Origin: Prorocentrum cordatum
Taxonomy: Eukaryota > Sar > Dinophyceae > Prorocentrales > Prorocentraceae
NCBI GenBank assembly: GCA_963575745.1
Contig: CAUYUJ010015760.1
Location: 702,147-766,146, forward strand
DNA length: 64,000 nt
Direction: 5' to 3'
The notes under the pieces were generated by a model. The model had not been told where the DNA came from. It did not search any database and saw only the letters and a list, made by a program, of their open reading frames with translations. This document shows, in pieces, positions 10,560 through 18,657 of this stretch (position 1 is its first letter; each line of letters starts with the position of its first letter). A program made the translations under genes and the position numbers.

Positions 10560-10935
10560 TCGAGGCCTCTCGGGGGTTCTCCTGGGTGCAGTGTTGATGC
10601 CTCTGAGCGGGCTGTTTGGGCGCCTCTTTGAGGCTTCTTGTGGCCTCTTGTGGCCTCTTGGGGGTCTCTTGGGGGCCTCTTGGGGCCTCCTGGGTATTTT
10701 TTTGGGGCGGAAGGCTCGGATTTCCGGTTCGCGCTCCCCCTATAGGGACCCTCTTGGCGCTCTTTTGGACCGTCTTGGGCGCCTCTTGGGCCGTCTTGGG
10801 GCCCTTTTGGACCGTCTTGGGCGCCTCTTGGGCCGTCTTGGGGCCCTATTGGGCCGTCTGAGGGCCCTCTTGAGGGTCTCCGGATGCATCTTGGGGCGTT
10901 CTTGGTGGCCTCCTGGGACAATTTGGAGCCTTGGG
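10560..10935 (+). repeat. CTTGGG array
   Basis: Same word family as 9050-10330: alternating TCTTGGGCCGTCTTGGGG, with tandem ~50-bp subunits at 10755-10860. Confidence 0.85.
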
Positions 10936-11099
10936 AGTTCGAAAAGTAGAGAACCCCAAGAGCATTGAAAACATTTTAAAATTATTCACTGCGTGGAGCT
11001 CCCCATATGTGCATCTATTCGCATGGACCTGTCCGCCGTGTATGTCTAGGCGCAAGAGCTTTCGAATATAAGCGGGCTTCAGTTGTGACGGTCTGGTCA

Positions 11100-11237
11100 T
11101 GGAGGTTTTAGAACGGGTTGAGCAGAGGGGCCGTCGTGGTGATGTTCTCGGCTTCCCTTGTCCACACAGAGACAGCAGGAACCGTCCAGTCGCTTCTCTT
11201 CCCTGCTGCCGTTCATTCTCAAGTTGTTTGTCGGTCT
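11100..11237 (+). repeat. YR element 1, terminal repeat A1
   Basis: Direct copy of A2 (17899-18043). They share TTTTAGAACGGGTTGAGC, CCACACAGAGACAGCAGG and TCAAGTTGTTTGTCGG with few mismatches. A2 has an extra 7 bp (a repeated GGTTTTA). Identity begins at TGGAGG and ends at CGGTCT, so 11100 is taken as the 5' end of the element. Confidence 0.9.
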
Positions 11238-11240
11238 GAA

Positions 11241-11660
11241 ATGACCGCGCCCCCTGGCCACCTCGCGCTGGTGGCCGTGGGACTGGCCAACCTGATCGCT
11301 CTGCTCTCAGGAGGCCTGCAGCCGCCATTCGAGCCGGGGCTTCCTCCCTGCGCTCTGCAGGCCGTGTGCCCGCCAGCGTGGCTGCCGCCCGACCCTGACA
11401 GCTGCCCACCGTGCCCTGAGCGGGAGGCGGCGCCGAGTCCTGTGGTGCAGCCGGTGTGTCCTGTGGTGGAGAGCTTTAAGCCCGAGCCCGAGGTGGACCC
11501 CTGGGGTTGGGTGGCAGCGGCTGCTCCTGGTGTGACGGTCGCGCTCCTGGGAGAACTACGCCGGCTGGTGCATCACTGCCAGCGCCGCAGCGGTACGGAA
11601 GAAGATGATCGCTCGACGTCACCTGCCCCCGCTCGCCGTGGCGGAGGAGTGGTGCGCTGA
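11241..11660 (+). CDS. YR element 1 ORF1: small Cys/Pro-rich membrane protein
   Basis: The first ATG after repeat A1 (11241) opens 139 codons. There is an N-terminal hydrophobic stretch (LALVAVGLANLIALLSGGL, about residues 7-27), a Cys/Pro-rich middle (CPPAWLPPDPDSCPPC and similar) and a second hydrophobic stretch (WVAAAAPGVTVALLGEL) before a polar tail. The equivalent position in YR element 2 has a protein of the same build. The nearest homology is to its counterpart in that element; no enzyme motif is visible. A membrane-anchoring or particle-assembly role is only a guess. The 3' end overlaps the next frame by about 55 bp. Confidence 0.55.
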   Translation: MTAPPGHLALVAVGLANLIALLSGGLQPPFEPGLPPCALQAVCPPAWLPPDPDSCPPCPEREAAPSPVVQPVCPVVESFKPEPEVDPWGWVAAAAPGVTVALLGELRRLVHHCQRRSGTEEDDRSTSPAPARRGGGVVR

Positions 11661-12090
11661 GCTGCCCGTCGGATCGCTGATCCGCGTCTCGTACGATGGG
11701 GAGGCCACGGACCACGCCAGGATCGTGCTCTGGCCATGCCGTCGCCGAGACGCACGGGGGCGGCGGCGAGGGAAGACGACGTACTGGGTGCTGTCCGCCG
11801 ACGGCGATGTGTGGGAGGAGGACCTCAGCGGGAAGAATCCCGCGACGGGGCCTTCGGGAGGATCCGTCTTGGACCAGACGACGGGTGACCCTCCAGACGG
11901 TCGCCGCCTGTACAGGTTCCGCCTGCTCCCGAGCGTAGATGAGGTCCTGGAGCGCGCGGCGGAGTGCCGCGAGACAGGGCTTGGCAGTGGCCAGCGGGAG
12001 TTCGAGGGCGCGGAACGTGTGATGCTTCCCGACGGTGTTGAGCCAGCTGGTCGGGAGTATTTTCCATGGTTGATAGGAGAGCGGCCATAG
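11605..12090 (+). pseudogene. YR element 1 Gag-like ORF, N-terminal part
   Basis: 161 codons in frame 1. The segment TYWVLSADGDVWEEDLSG followed by YRFRLLPSVDEVLERA lines up by eye with the N-terminus of ORF2 in YR element 2 (WIWSTPDFSVLAVDLSD ... FDNPMDAQDLARIRAEG), where it is fused to the rest of Gag. Here a TAG at 12088-12090 ends it and the remainder is in frame 3, so I read this as one Gag broken by a nonsense change plus a frameshift between 12090 and about 12230. No nucleic-acid-binding finger is seen. Confidence 0.55.
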
Positions 12091-13088
12091 GTGCTGGCGG
12101 AACCGCTGCCGGGGATGCCCGTCGGCACGGAGGTGGACCCCTTGCCCGAGGGCGCTGTGCGCGCCGGCAGCCAGGCGTTGGCCCGCCTCTCGGGAGGCGG
12201 CCGTTGGGCTCGGCTGGAGCGGACGCGGACGGCATCGTTGAGTGGGCAGCTGGTCGTCTGGAGGGGCTGCGAGGGCTGCTGGGCGCCGCCCCCTTGCCGG
12301 CGCCCGCGGTGTCCGCGGTGGGCGGCGCCGAGACACCTCCGCCCCGGGCGCCTGCGGACCGCCTTGGCCCCGACCCCAAGCTGGGTCTCGCTGGCGAGTC
12401 TGACGCTCGGCGGGAGATCGCGCCCGAGGAGCCCAACAACGACGTGAGAACGCTCTGGGTCGACAGGGACGAGCAGGGCGAGCGCCGCAAGGACTTCCGC
12501 CGCGCGGTGGCCGAGAGCTCGGAAGTTGAGTGGGATCACCATCGCCTGCCTTCGGATCGGACGTGCCCCCGCACGTGCAAGACCATGATGAACTTGAACG
12601 GGTCGCCCCGAGCCTGGCTGGAACGTTTCCTAAGGGAGAAGGGGATATCGCCCACGGACAGGGTGGCCCACGAGCCCAGGGTGCTCTGTGACATCCTGGA
12701 GGAGGCGGGAGAGTTCGACCAGCTCAACCTAGGCGGATTGGCGTGCTTGGAGGTCGCGGCCCTTCGATTGAATATGTTGGTCGATGCCCACAAGACCAGC
12801 GGCACGGCGTCCTACTCGAATGCGAAGTACCTCTCACCTCTGACGGAGGTGGACCAGCTCGCGGCTCCAGGTTTGCGCTCGCACGTGTCGAGGCGGGCCA
12901 GGGAGGGGCATGAGCTGCTGCACGGTGACAAGAAGGCCGAGGCGGTCGCTGCGAGCGCCTCATCGTCTCGAGCTCCACCGCGCGAGACGGCCGAGGATGG
13001 AGGCAAAGGCGGCGGCCGGGGCGGCAGCGGGGGCGGCCGGGGCAACAAGAACCGATCGCGTGCCCTCGCGCCGCCCGCGCAATCATGA
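12066..13088 (+). CDS. YR element 1 Gag-like ORF, C-terminal part
   Basis: 340 codons in frame 3; convincing coding begins near 12230 (residue ~55). A helical core (DVRTLWVDRDEQGERRKDFR, KTMMNLNGSPRAWLERFLRE, GEFDQLNLGGLACLEVAALRLNML) matches the Gag-like ORF of YR element 2 (FDQ/YDQ-LNL, LPNMAAAEFASRRALMI). A Gly/Arg-rich basic tail (GGGRGGSGGGRGNKNRSR) could bind RNA. The stop TGA (13086-13088) overlaps the ATG of the RT ORF (13085-13087) as ATGA, a geometry that favours termination-reinitiation. Confidence 0.6.
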   Translation: MVDRRAAIGAGGTAAGDARRHGGGPLARGRCARRQPGVGPPLGRRPLGSAGADADGIVEWAAGRLEGLRGLLGAAPLPAPAVSAVGGAETPPPRAPADRLGPDPKLGLAGESDARREIAPEEPNNDVRTLWVDRDEQGERRKDFRRAVAESSEVEWDHHRLPSDRTCPRTCKTMMNLNGSPRAWLERFLREKGISPTDRVAHEPRVLCDILEEAGEFDQLNLGGLACLEVAALRLNMLVDAHKTSGTASYSNAKYLSPLTEVDQLAAPGLRSHVSRRAREGHELLHGDKKAEAVAASASSSRAPPRETAEDGGKGGGRGGSGGGRGNKNRSRALAPPAQS

Positions 13089-14908
13089 CGGACTCGACGC
13101 AGCCGGCGGAGTGGGCCCCCGTTGGCTGGACTTCCTCTTCGGCCCGGCGAGCGCCTCTGGCGTTGGCGAGCGGAGACAGGGGCCTCTCCCCTCTTCCTCG
13201 CCTGGCCGCGCCGCCGGCCAGCACGGGCGGCAACCGCGCCCGGATTGCTGGCGCCAGGCGGAGGCGTGAGCATGAATTGGCGAGTGGCGCGATCGACTCT
13301 CTCAACTGGCTTGCTGGCTGGGAGCCCTCCGACGCTGGCCCGCCGCGCCCTTTGGACTCCATCTGGGGCAAGCGTGCTGGGATCGCGCAGTGGGTGGCAA
13401 GCGAAGCTCTTCGGCGTCAGGCCGCAGCTCCCAGCCCCTGTCCGTCCCGCGAGGCGGCGCTCAGCGCGATGCTCGAGGGGTGCTCGATCTACGACGCATC
13501 GGGCTCCCCGATGAACCTGGCCTCCTTCGTCCGCGACCGCGTGTCCTTGCCCCCGTCGATTGTCGGCTGCCACCAGGTGGAAGACATAGTGGGCGAGGCT
13601 GGTTGCGCTTATTTGGAGGAGAATCACAAGCGAATGAGGCGGCCGATCCACGAGATCGATTTTGACAGCTTGCCGACTCCGTATTTCGACCCGCTGCTGA
13701 AGCGGAACAAGAAGAAGTACCACAGTTTTTTGAAGGATCTCACGTCGCGAGGTCTGTTGCTGGCAACTTTGACACCCTCTGAGCAGGCCGGCCTCTTTGT
13801 AGTGAAAAAAATTGACGGGCACAAGATGCGGATGATAGTGGACGCCCGACGTGCCAACGCCTGGTTCAACGTGCCGCGCAGCGCGCAGCTCTTCTCCTGC
13901 GAGGGCTTCGGGCGCGTGGAGGCGAGGCCCCCCGAGGGTGTGACCGTCGGCTCCGCCCGCGCGGAGGAGCTGCTGAACAAGTTCAGGCTTTTTCTGGGGA
14001 TGACGGACGTTAAAGATTGCTTCTACCGCATGCGGATCCCCCTGAGCTTAGCGAAGTTCTTCTCGCTGCCGGCCGCGCCCGCCCACGTCCTGGGGCTCGC
14101 GGGCCAGGAGCTCGAGGGGGCTCTACTGGGGCCTGACACCCTGGTCTTCCCATGCATCGGAGCGCCCCCCATGGGCTTCTCGTGGTCGCTCTTTCTGGCG
14201 CAGGATGCCAACGAGGAGAGAGCGGTCAGCTCGAACCTTTGGCCGGGGGGAGATATGGCGATCTCCGAGAGGCTGCTCGTGAGCGACCGAGGGCCCCCGC
14301 TGGTCATGGACGTCGAGCCTGGCCGCGTTGGAGGGGCCTACGTGTATGTCGACAACCTAGGCGCCATCGCCCCGTCCGAGACCATCGCGCAGGAGGTCCT
14401 CGACCAGTGGGCGGGGCTCTTCGAGGGGGTCGGACTCGACCTGCACGAGAGCTCCGTGACCTCAGGCCCGTGCGAGGCTCTGGGGACCAAGCTGGACCTC
14501 AAGCTGATGAGGTCGGGCGTGAGCGACGGCCGGTTCTGGGAGGTGTACATGGGGCTGGGGGGCCTGCTGGCGCGCGGCCGCGCGACGGCGCGGGCCCTGG
14601 AGATGGTGCTCGGCCACTGTACCTTCTGCGGGCTAGCCTTGCGGGGCTCGTTGAGTTGTTGGCACGCCTCCTACCGTTTCATCCAGCGACGCTACCTCGA
14701 GCCCGCTCGCCTGTGGCCCGAGGTCGTGAAGGAGGTGAAGATTGTCCGCGGCCTGCTCGTGCTGATGGCGCAGGACTGGTGGCGCCCGTGGAATCACTTC
14801 GTGCTCCAGACCGACGCCAGCGAGAGCGGCTGGGGCGTGGCGCAGTCCTTCTGGCCGCCCCGCGTGGTGGAGGAGGTCGCAGCCTGGTCCAAGATAGCTC
14901 GGGGATGA
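13085..14908 (+). CDS. YR element 1 reverse transcriptase / RNase H
   Basis: 607 codons; start chosen because its ATG overlaps the Gag stop (ATGA). RT landmarks: RMIVDARRANAWF (~247), motif A TDVKDCFYRM (~306), motif B PPMGFSWSLF (~361), motif C AYVYVDNLGAI (~419; YVDN where most RTs have YVDD), then RNase H start QTDASESGWGVA (~574). The family resemblance is to DIRS/Ngaro-type RTs, not to LTR elements. The frame closes at 14906-14908 inside RNase H; the rest of that domain is scattered downstream. The Asn in motif C is also present in YR element 2, so it looks like a lineage feature rather than decay. Confidence 0.85.
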   Translation: MTDSTQPAEWAPVGWTSSSARRAPLALASGDRGLSPLPRLAAPPASTGGNRARIAGARRRREHELASGAIDSLNWLAGWEPSDAGPPRPLDSIWGKRAGIAQWVASEALRRQAAAPSPCPSREAALSAMLEGCSIYDASGSPMNLASFVRDRVSLPPSIVGCHQVEDIVGEAGCAYLEENHKRMRRPIHEIDFDSLPTPYFDPLLKRNKKKYHSFLKDLTSRGLLLATLTPSEQAGLFVVKKIDGHKMRMIVDARRANAWFNVPRSAQLFSCEGFGRVEARPPEGVTVGSARAEELLNKFRLFLGMTDVKDCFYRMRIPLSLAKFFSLPAAPAHVLGLAGQELEGALLGPDTLVFPCIGAPPMGFSWSLFLAQDANEERAVSSNLWPGGDMAISERLLVSDRGPPLVMDVEPGRVGGAYVYVDNLGAIAPSETIAQEVLDQWAGLFEGVGLDLHESSVTSGPCEALGTKLDLKLMRSGVSDGRFWEVYMGLGGLLARGRATARALEMVLGHCTFCGLALRGSLSCWHASYRFIQRRYLEPARLWPEVVKEVKIVRGLLVLMAQDWWRPWNHFVLQTDASESGWGVAQSFWPPRVVEEVAAWSKIARG

Positions 14909-15330
14909 TCCGCAGCGTCGAGAGTGTGATGCATGAGGGTTCCTCTGAGCCCGATGCTTTGTCCGCCTGGGATGTTGACCCTGATTTTGCCGAAGCCCCC
15001 CGGGAGTGGCTCCGAAAAAGGGGCCTGGGAGACGGTCCGCTCAGGGATCTGGCGTTTTCCCGAAGGCATTTTGACCCTGGAGGCCAGGGCCCTTGTTAAG
15101 CAGTCCAGAGGTTGGCCAAGACCTTGCATGGAGTCAGTGTGCGTCAGTTTTTCCTTTCAGATAACATGTCTGTGGTGCTTTCTTTTTCGAGGGCCCGATC
15201 CTCATGCTTCAGTCTTCTGGTTCCATTCGTCGTTTCTATGCCTATGCCATAGCGCTGGGTCTCTCACCCGCCTTTCGATGGACCCCCTCAGAGTTTAATG
15301 GGAGTGACGAAGGCAGCAGGGTTTTTTTTC
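14909..15330 (+). pseudogene. YR element 1 RNase H remainder, frameshifted
   Basis: Fragments in three frames complete the RNase H domain: RSGIWRFPEGILTLEARALV (frame 2, about 15040-15100), RQFFLSDNMSVVLSFSRARS (frame 1, about 15143-15202) and FRWTPSEFNGSDEGSR (frame 3, about 15276-15323). They correspond to the LExRALV, LSDN and RWxPSExNxxDxxSR blocks of DIRS/Ngaro RNase H. At least three indels separate them, so RNase H is dead. Confidence 0.65.
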
Positions 15331-15524
15331 AGAGAGCGACAGTAGTATAGTATCATCTCTTCTCAGCGATAAGTTTGAGGCCAGTTTGAATCTGCGAACC
15401 CGCCCTCCAAGAGCCGTCCCCAAACCAGACGTGTCTGTTAGTCCTGTCAGTAGGCGTTTCGGCTCAAAACCTTCGGTTCTGGCCACCATCGCCGAGCTTC
15501 CGATCAATGTAGAGAGCTCTGAGC

Positions 15525-16932
15525 ATGGGTCCGAAGCGGCTGCGAAGGCTCAGCGCGCTGGTCGTCCGGGAGCCGACGCTGCCCACAGGCGAGGGGCTCC
15601 CACAGACAGCGGAGGGCTCGCGGGCATTGACGGCCAGACACGTGGCGAGCCGTGCGCGGGCTGGCCCGAGGGGCACCCAGGCGCCGGCCGCCCCGCCTGC
15701 TGCAGGGCGCCGACGTGCACCGGTGCCAGCCCTTTCCGCTGTGCCAGCGAGGGCGGCACGGAAGGAGCCGCACTTCTCGGCGCTCGACGACAGGGGCGCC
15801 AACGGTCAGGACCTCGCTGGAGACGGAGGGGAGGCCGCCGAGGGCGACAGCAGCTCCAGCGGCTCAGATTCGGTGATCGAGCACCTGGGGCGCGGCCGCG
15901 TGCGGATGCGACAGCTGCGCGCTCGGAGGGCGCAGAGGCGAGCGAAGCTGTGCGCCGATGCGATCCTTGCTGCTCAGGAAGCCGGGGTGGGCCTCCTGGA
16001 GACCTTGGCCGTAACGCAGCCGACGCATGTGAGGTACCAGCGTTACCTCGATCTCTTCTACTCGCGTGTCGGCCTGAGGCGGGGGGACATCCTCGCGAAG
16101 GCCGACGCAGAGATCGACGAGCTGTTCTGCAACTATTTGACCGAGAATTACTTGCAGGGCGAGCAGAGCAGCTATGGGGATCAGACCATGGCTGCCTGGG
16201 TCAGCGCGAACCCCGACTTCGGGCGAATCGGGGGTCGCAAGCTGCCCCGCGCCTGGCGGTCTCTCAAAGCCTGGCGCAGGCTGACCTCTGGGCGGCGGCG
16301 AAAGGCTTTGGCCCTCCCGATTTGGTGCGGCCTGGCGTGGAAGCTGGTGCGTCGAGGGCATCTTCGGCTTGCGCTCTTCCTCATGGTCGGCGTCTCGACT
16401 TATTCGCGGCCCTCGACTTTGCTGGCCGCCCGGGGGTGCGACCTCGCCCCCCCGACGACAGGGGTCAGCCGGCACTGGGCCTTGCTGACCCACCCGCGGG
16501 AGCGGAGGAAGCCCAGCAAGAGGGGCCACTTCGACGAGGGATGCCCGCTGGACTCCGTAGGATGCAGTGTTCAAACGGCTGAGCTCAGCAGCTTCGAAGG
16601 AGGCGCTGTGGAACTTCGACTACCACGAGGCGTCGGCCTTGCTGAGAGAAGCGGCGGAGGATCTCGGAGTCGCTCCCGTCATCCTGTATCAGATGAGGCA
16701 CTCGGGGGCCAGCGTCGACCTGGCCAAGGGATGGCGCAATCTCACTTCGGCTCAGAGGCGAGGCGAGTGGACCCAGGCCAAGTCCATGCACCGCTACGAG
16801 CACAGCAGTGGGCTGGGGAGCAGCTACTCGAAGTTGGCCCCATCCCTGCGTGCAGTGCGCGGGCAGGCAGAGAGGCAGTTGACCCAGATCCTGACGGGAC
16901 AGCCCTTCAGCGCGCGACTAGAACAAAACTAG
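15525..16932 (+). pseudogene. YR element 1 tyrosine recombinase, one frameshift
   Basis: Frame 3 from the ATG at 15525 gives an Arg/Ala-rich lead, a core-binding segment (HVRYQRYLDLFYSRV, NYLTENYLQGEQSSYGDQTMAAW) and the first catalytic Arg in GVSTYSRPSTLL (~16398-16420). Near 16565 the reading moves to frame 1, where MRHSGASVDLAKGW (RHxxx box), RRGEWTQAKSMHRYEHSS (Trp/His-position residue and catalytic Tyr, ~16792) complete the R-H-R-[H/W]-Y set; it stops at 16930-16932. The enzyme would integrate the circular element DNA by recombination. Placement between RT-RNase H and the methyltransferase-like ORF is unlike element 2, which has no such ORF. One frameshift makes it inactive as written. 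Confidence 0.8.
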
Positions 16933-16964
16933 CCCGTTTGCACCTCGGCTACAGGGGGGCTTGA

Positions 16965-17789
16965 TCTAGGGGTCGGCTCTATCGTTCTCGCTTAGGCAAA
17001 GGACAATACCTGGCCGATCTTTTTGCAGGCTGCAGAGCCATCTCACGTGCAGCCGACAGTTTGGGGTTCCGCTCGCGAAGCTGGGACGCCATCTATGATG
17101 CAGAGCGGCAGGACTTGCTTTCGCCCAAAGTCCTGCGAGCTATCAAGTCAGACGCCCGAAGTGGGCGGCTAGTGGCTGCAGTGATGGCCCCGCCGTGCCA
17201 AACTTTTTCGCTAGCTCATGACAGGTCTCGGCCCGTGCGAAGTCGCGATCAGCCCTGGGGTTTCAACGATTCTCTTGTGACTGCTGCCGATGCGGCAGCT
17301 GTGCACCTCGGCAATCGTCTTGCTCGAGTCACTCTGTCCTTGTTCAGATTTTTTCTGCGGCGAGGCATTCCTGTCATGCTCGAGCATCCGCTGACCAGCC
17401 GACTCTGGCAGACTGCGGACATGCGCGGGCTCTCCCATTGTAAGCATGTCTTTTTAGTCGAGCTCGACCAGTGCCAGTACGGCGCTAAATGGAAGAAGGC
17501 TATTAGGATTCTGTGCGGCAGTGTGAATCTTGAAGATCTGACTAAACTCACCCAGCGATGTAGACCAAAGGGCTGTATATGCTCAAAGACCCAACGCCCA
17601 CACTGGCAGCTGAGCGGCGGAGGGCCAGGCGGCCTCCGTCGCACACGCATCGCTTCTGAATATCCCAGAGATCTGGCGAAGGCCATGGTCTCGACCCTGC
17701 TGGCCAGCATCGTTGAAACTAGAGCTGGCTTCACCCGCCCTTTTTCTTCCCGCCCAAGTGAACATCCTCATCGGATTCTTTCGGGATGA
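16965..17789 (+). CDS. YR element 1 methyltransferase-like protein
   Basis: An open frame from 16965 (no early ATG; probably once fused to or reinitiated after the recombinase) to a TGA at 17787. Landmarks in order: YLADLFAGCRAISRAADSLG (SAM-binding motif I-like, 17007), VMAPPCQTFSLAHDRS (PC motif IV-like, about 17183), VMLEHPLTSRLW (motif VI-like ENP/EHP), DQCQYGAKWKKAIRILCG and HWQLSG. This set is that of cytosine-C5 methyltransferase-like domains seen widely in dinoflagellate proteins; it lacks an obvious target-recognition domain, so the target and even catalytic activity are unknown. The ORF ends 11 bp before repeat B1. Confidence 0.65.
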   Translation, partial: SRGRLYRSRLGKGQYLADLFAGCRAISRAADSLGFRSRSWDAIYDAERQDLLSPKVLRAIKSDARSGRLVAAVMAPPCQTFSLAHDRSRPVRSRDQPWGFNDSLVTAADAAAVHLGNRLARVTLSLFRFFLRRGIPVMLEHPLTSRLWQTADMRGLSHCKHVFLVELDQCQYGAKWKKAIRILCGSVNLEDLTKLTQRCRPKGCICSKTQRPHWQLSGGGPGGLRRTRIASEYPRDLAKAMVSTLLASIVETRAGFTRPFSSRPSEHPHRILSG

Positions 17790-17799
17790 TTTGGGAAAC

Positions 17800-17898
17800 G
17801 GAATTTAAAGGAATGCCTTCAGACTCCCGAAGCCTCTGGCCACGACGGGTCCAGAGTTTCGCTAGAATCAGTCTCCGCAAAAAGAGGGACCGTTGCTC
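17800..17898 (+). repeat. YR element 1, terminal repeat B1
   Basis: Direct copy of B2 (18071-18171); shared words include GACTCCCGAAGCCTC, GTCCAGAGTTTCGCTAGAAT and CAGTCTCCGCAAAAA. It abuts A2 with no spacer. Confidence 0.9.
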
Positions 17899-18043
17899 TG
17901 GAGGTTTTAGGTTTTAGAACGGGTTGAGCAGAGGGGCCGTCTTGGTGATGTTCTCGGCGTCTTTTGTCCACACAGAGACAGCAGGAACCGTCCAGTCGCT
18001 TCTCTCCCCTGCTGCCTTTCATTCTCAAGTTGTTTGTCGGTCT
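17899..18043 (+). repeat. YR element 1, terminal repeat A2
   Basis: Second copy of A1 (11100-11237), lying between B1 and B2 as in Ngaro/PAT termini. Confidence 0.9.
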
Positions 18044-18070
18044 CCCCACCCCCCCCAACCCTGGGGGAGA

Positions 18071-18171
18071 AGGAGTTTTAAGGCATGCCTTTAGACTCCC
18101 GAAGCCTCCGGCCACGACGAGTCCAGAGTTTCGCTAGAATCAGTCTCCGCAAAAAAGAGAGACGGTTGCTC
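18071..18171 (+). repeat. YR element 1, terminal repeat B2
   Basis: Second copy of B1 (17800-17898). The match ends at GTTGCTC, taken as the 3' end of the element. Confidence 0.9.
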
Positions 18172-18195
18172 AGTAGTACGAGCGCGTCTCTGCGC

Positions 18196-18306
18196 ATGGG
18201 CCTGGGGCCTCCTGGGGCCTCCTGGGGCCTCCTGAAACCTACTCGGGCTTCCTGGGACCTCCAGGGGCCTCTTGGGGCCTCCTGGGGCCTCCTGGGACCT
18301 CCTAGG
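18196..18306 (+). repeat. GGGGCCTCCT minisatellite
   Basis: Head-to-tail units of GGGGCCTCCTG-type sequence, with AAACCTACTCG and GGACCTCCA variants. Confidence 0.85.
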
Positions 18307-18515
18307 GAGGATTCGTGCCCCAGGAGAGGCCCAATCTATAGCAACAGACGTACATGAAGCATTGCGGATTGGAGCCGCAGGAGAAGGGGGCAATCTATAG
18401 GAACACGCGTAAAACACCAAGGACCCGTGCCCCAGGAGAGGCCCTAGAGGAGCATAGGTACACCGGAGAAGGACAAGCTATAGAAACATACGTATAACAT
18501 CAAGGATTCGTGCTC
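18306..18515 (+). repeat. ~100-bp tandem unit interrupted by LINE retroposon
   Basis: The phrase AAGGA(C/T)(C/T)CGTGC(C/T)CCAGG(A/T)GAGGCCC with a following CTATAGnAACAnACGTA occurs at about 18308, 18421 and 18504. The third copy is cut at 18515 and continues at 23001 (CAGGTGAGGCCCAATCTATAGG), after the LINE. Removing the LINE and one 12-bp target copy restores the unit. Confidence 0.8.
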
Positions 18516-18657
18516 TTTTTTAGTGACCAGCACAGTTCGTGCAGCACGAGCCGTACGAAGGCGGGCAGGCGACGACGCCGCAAGAGGGGCGGTCGGAACG
18601 GCCGCAAAGGCGGCCTCGACCGTATTCGCCGCTGCCGCACCAGTTGGGTGTGCGCCG

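Larger units (their letters stand above)
11100..18171 (+). mobile_element. YR retrotransposon 1 with split direct repeats (Ngaro/PAT type)
   Basis: A 7.07-kb element bounded by the arrangement A1 - coding - B1 - A2 - B2: A1 11100-11237, B1 17800-17898, A2 17899-18043, B2 18071-18171. Split direct repeats of this kind, with a tyrosine recombinase ORF, define the Ngaro/PAT branch of YR retrotransposons. In order it encodes a small Cys/Pro membrane ORF, a two-part Gag, RT-RNase H, tyrosine recombinase and a methyltransferase-like protein. There is no target duplication at the ends, as expected for recombinase-mediated insertion. Stops and frameshifts in Gag, RNase H and YR show it is inactive. 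Confidence 0.9.

Noticed and set aside
14152-15099. 315-codon Arg/Gly/Pro-rich frame overlapping the RT ORF
   Set aside because: Out-of-frame shadow of the GC-rich RT gene; the RT motifs are in the other frame.
15386-16582. 398-codon frame overlapping the recombinase
   Set aside because: Shadow frame; catalytic Arg and core-binding residues are in frame 3.
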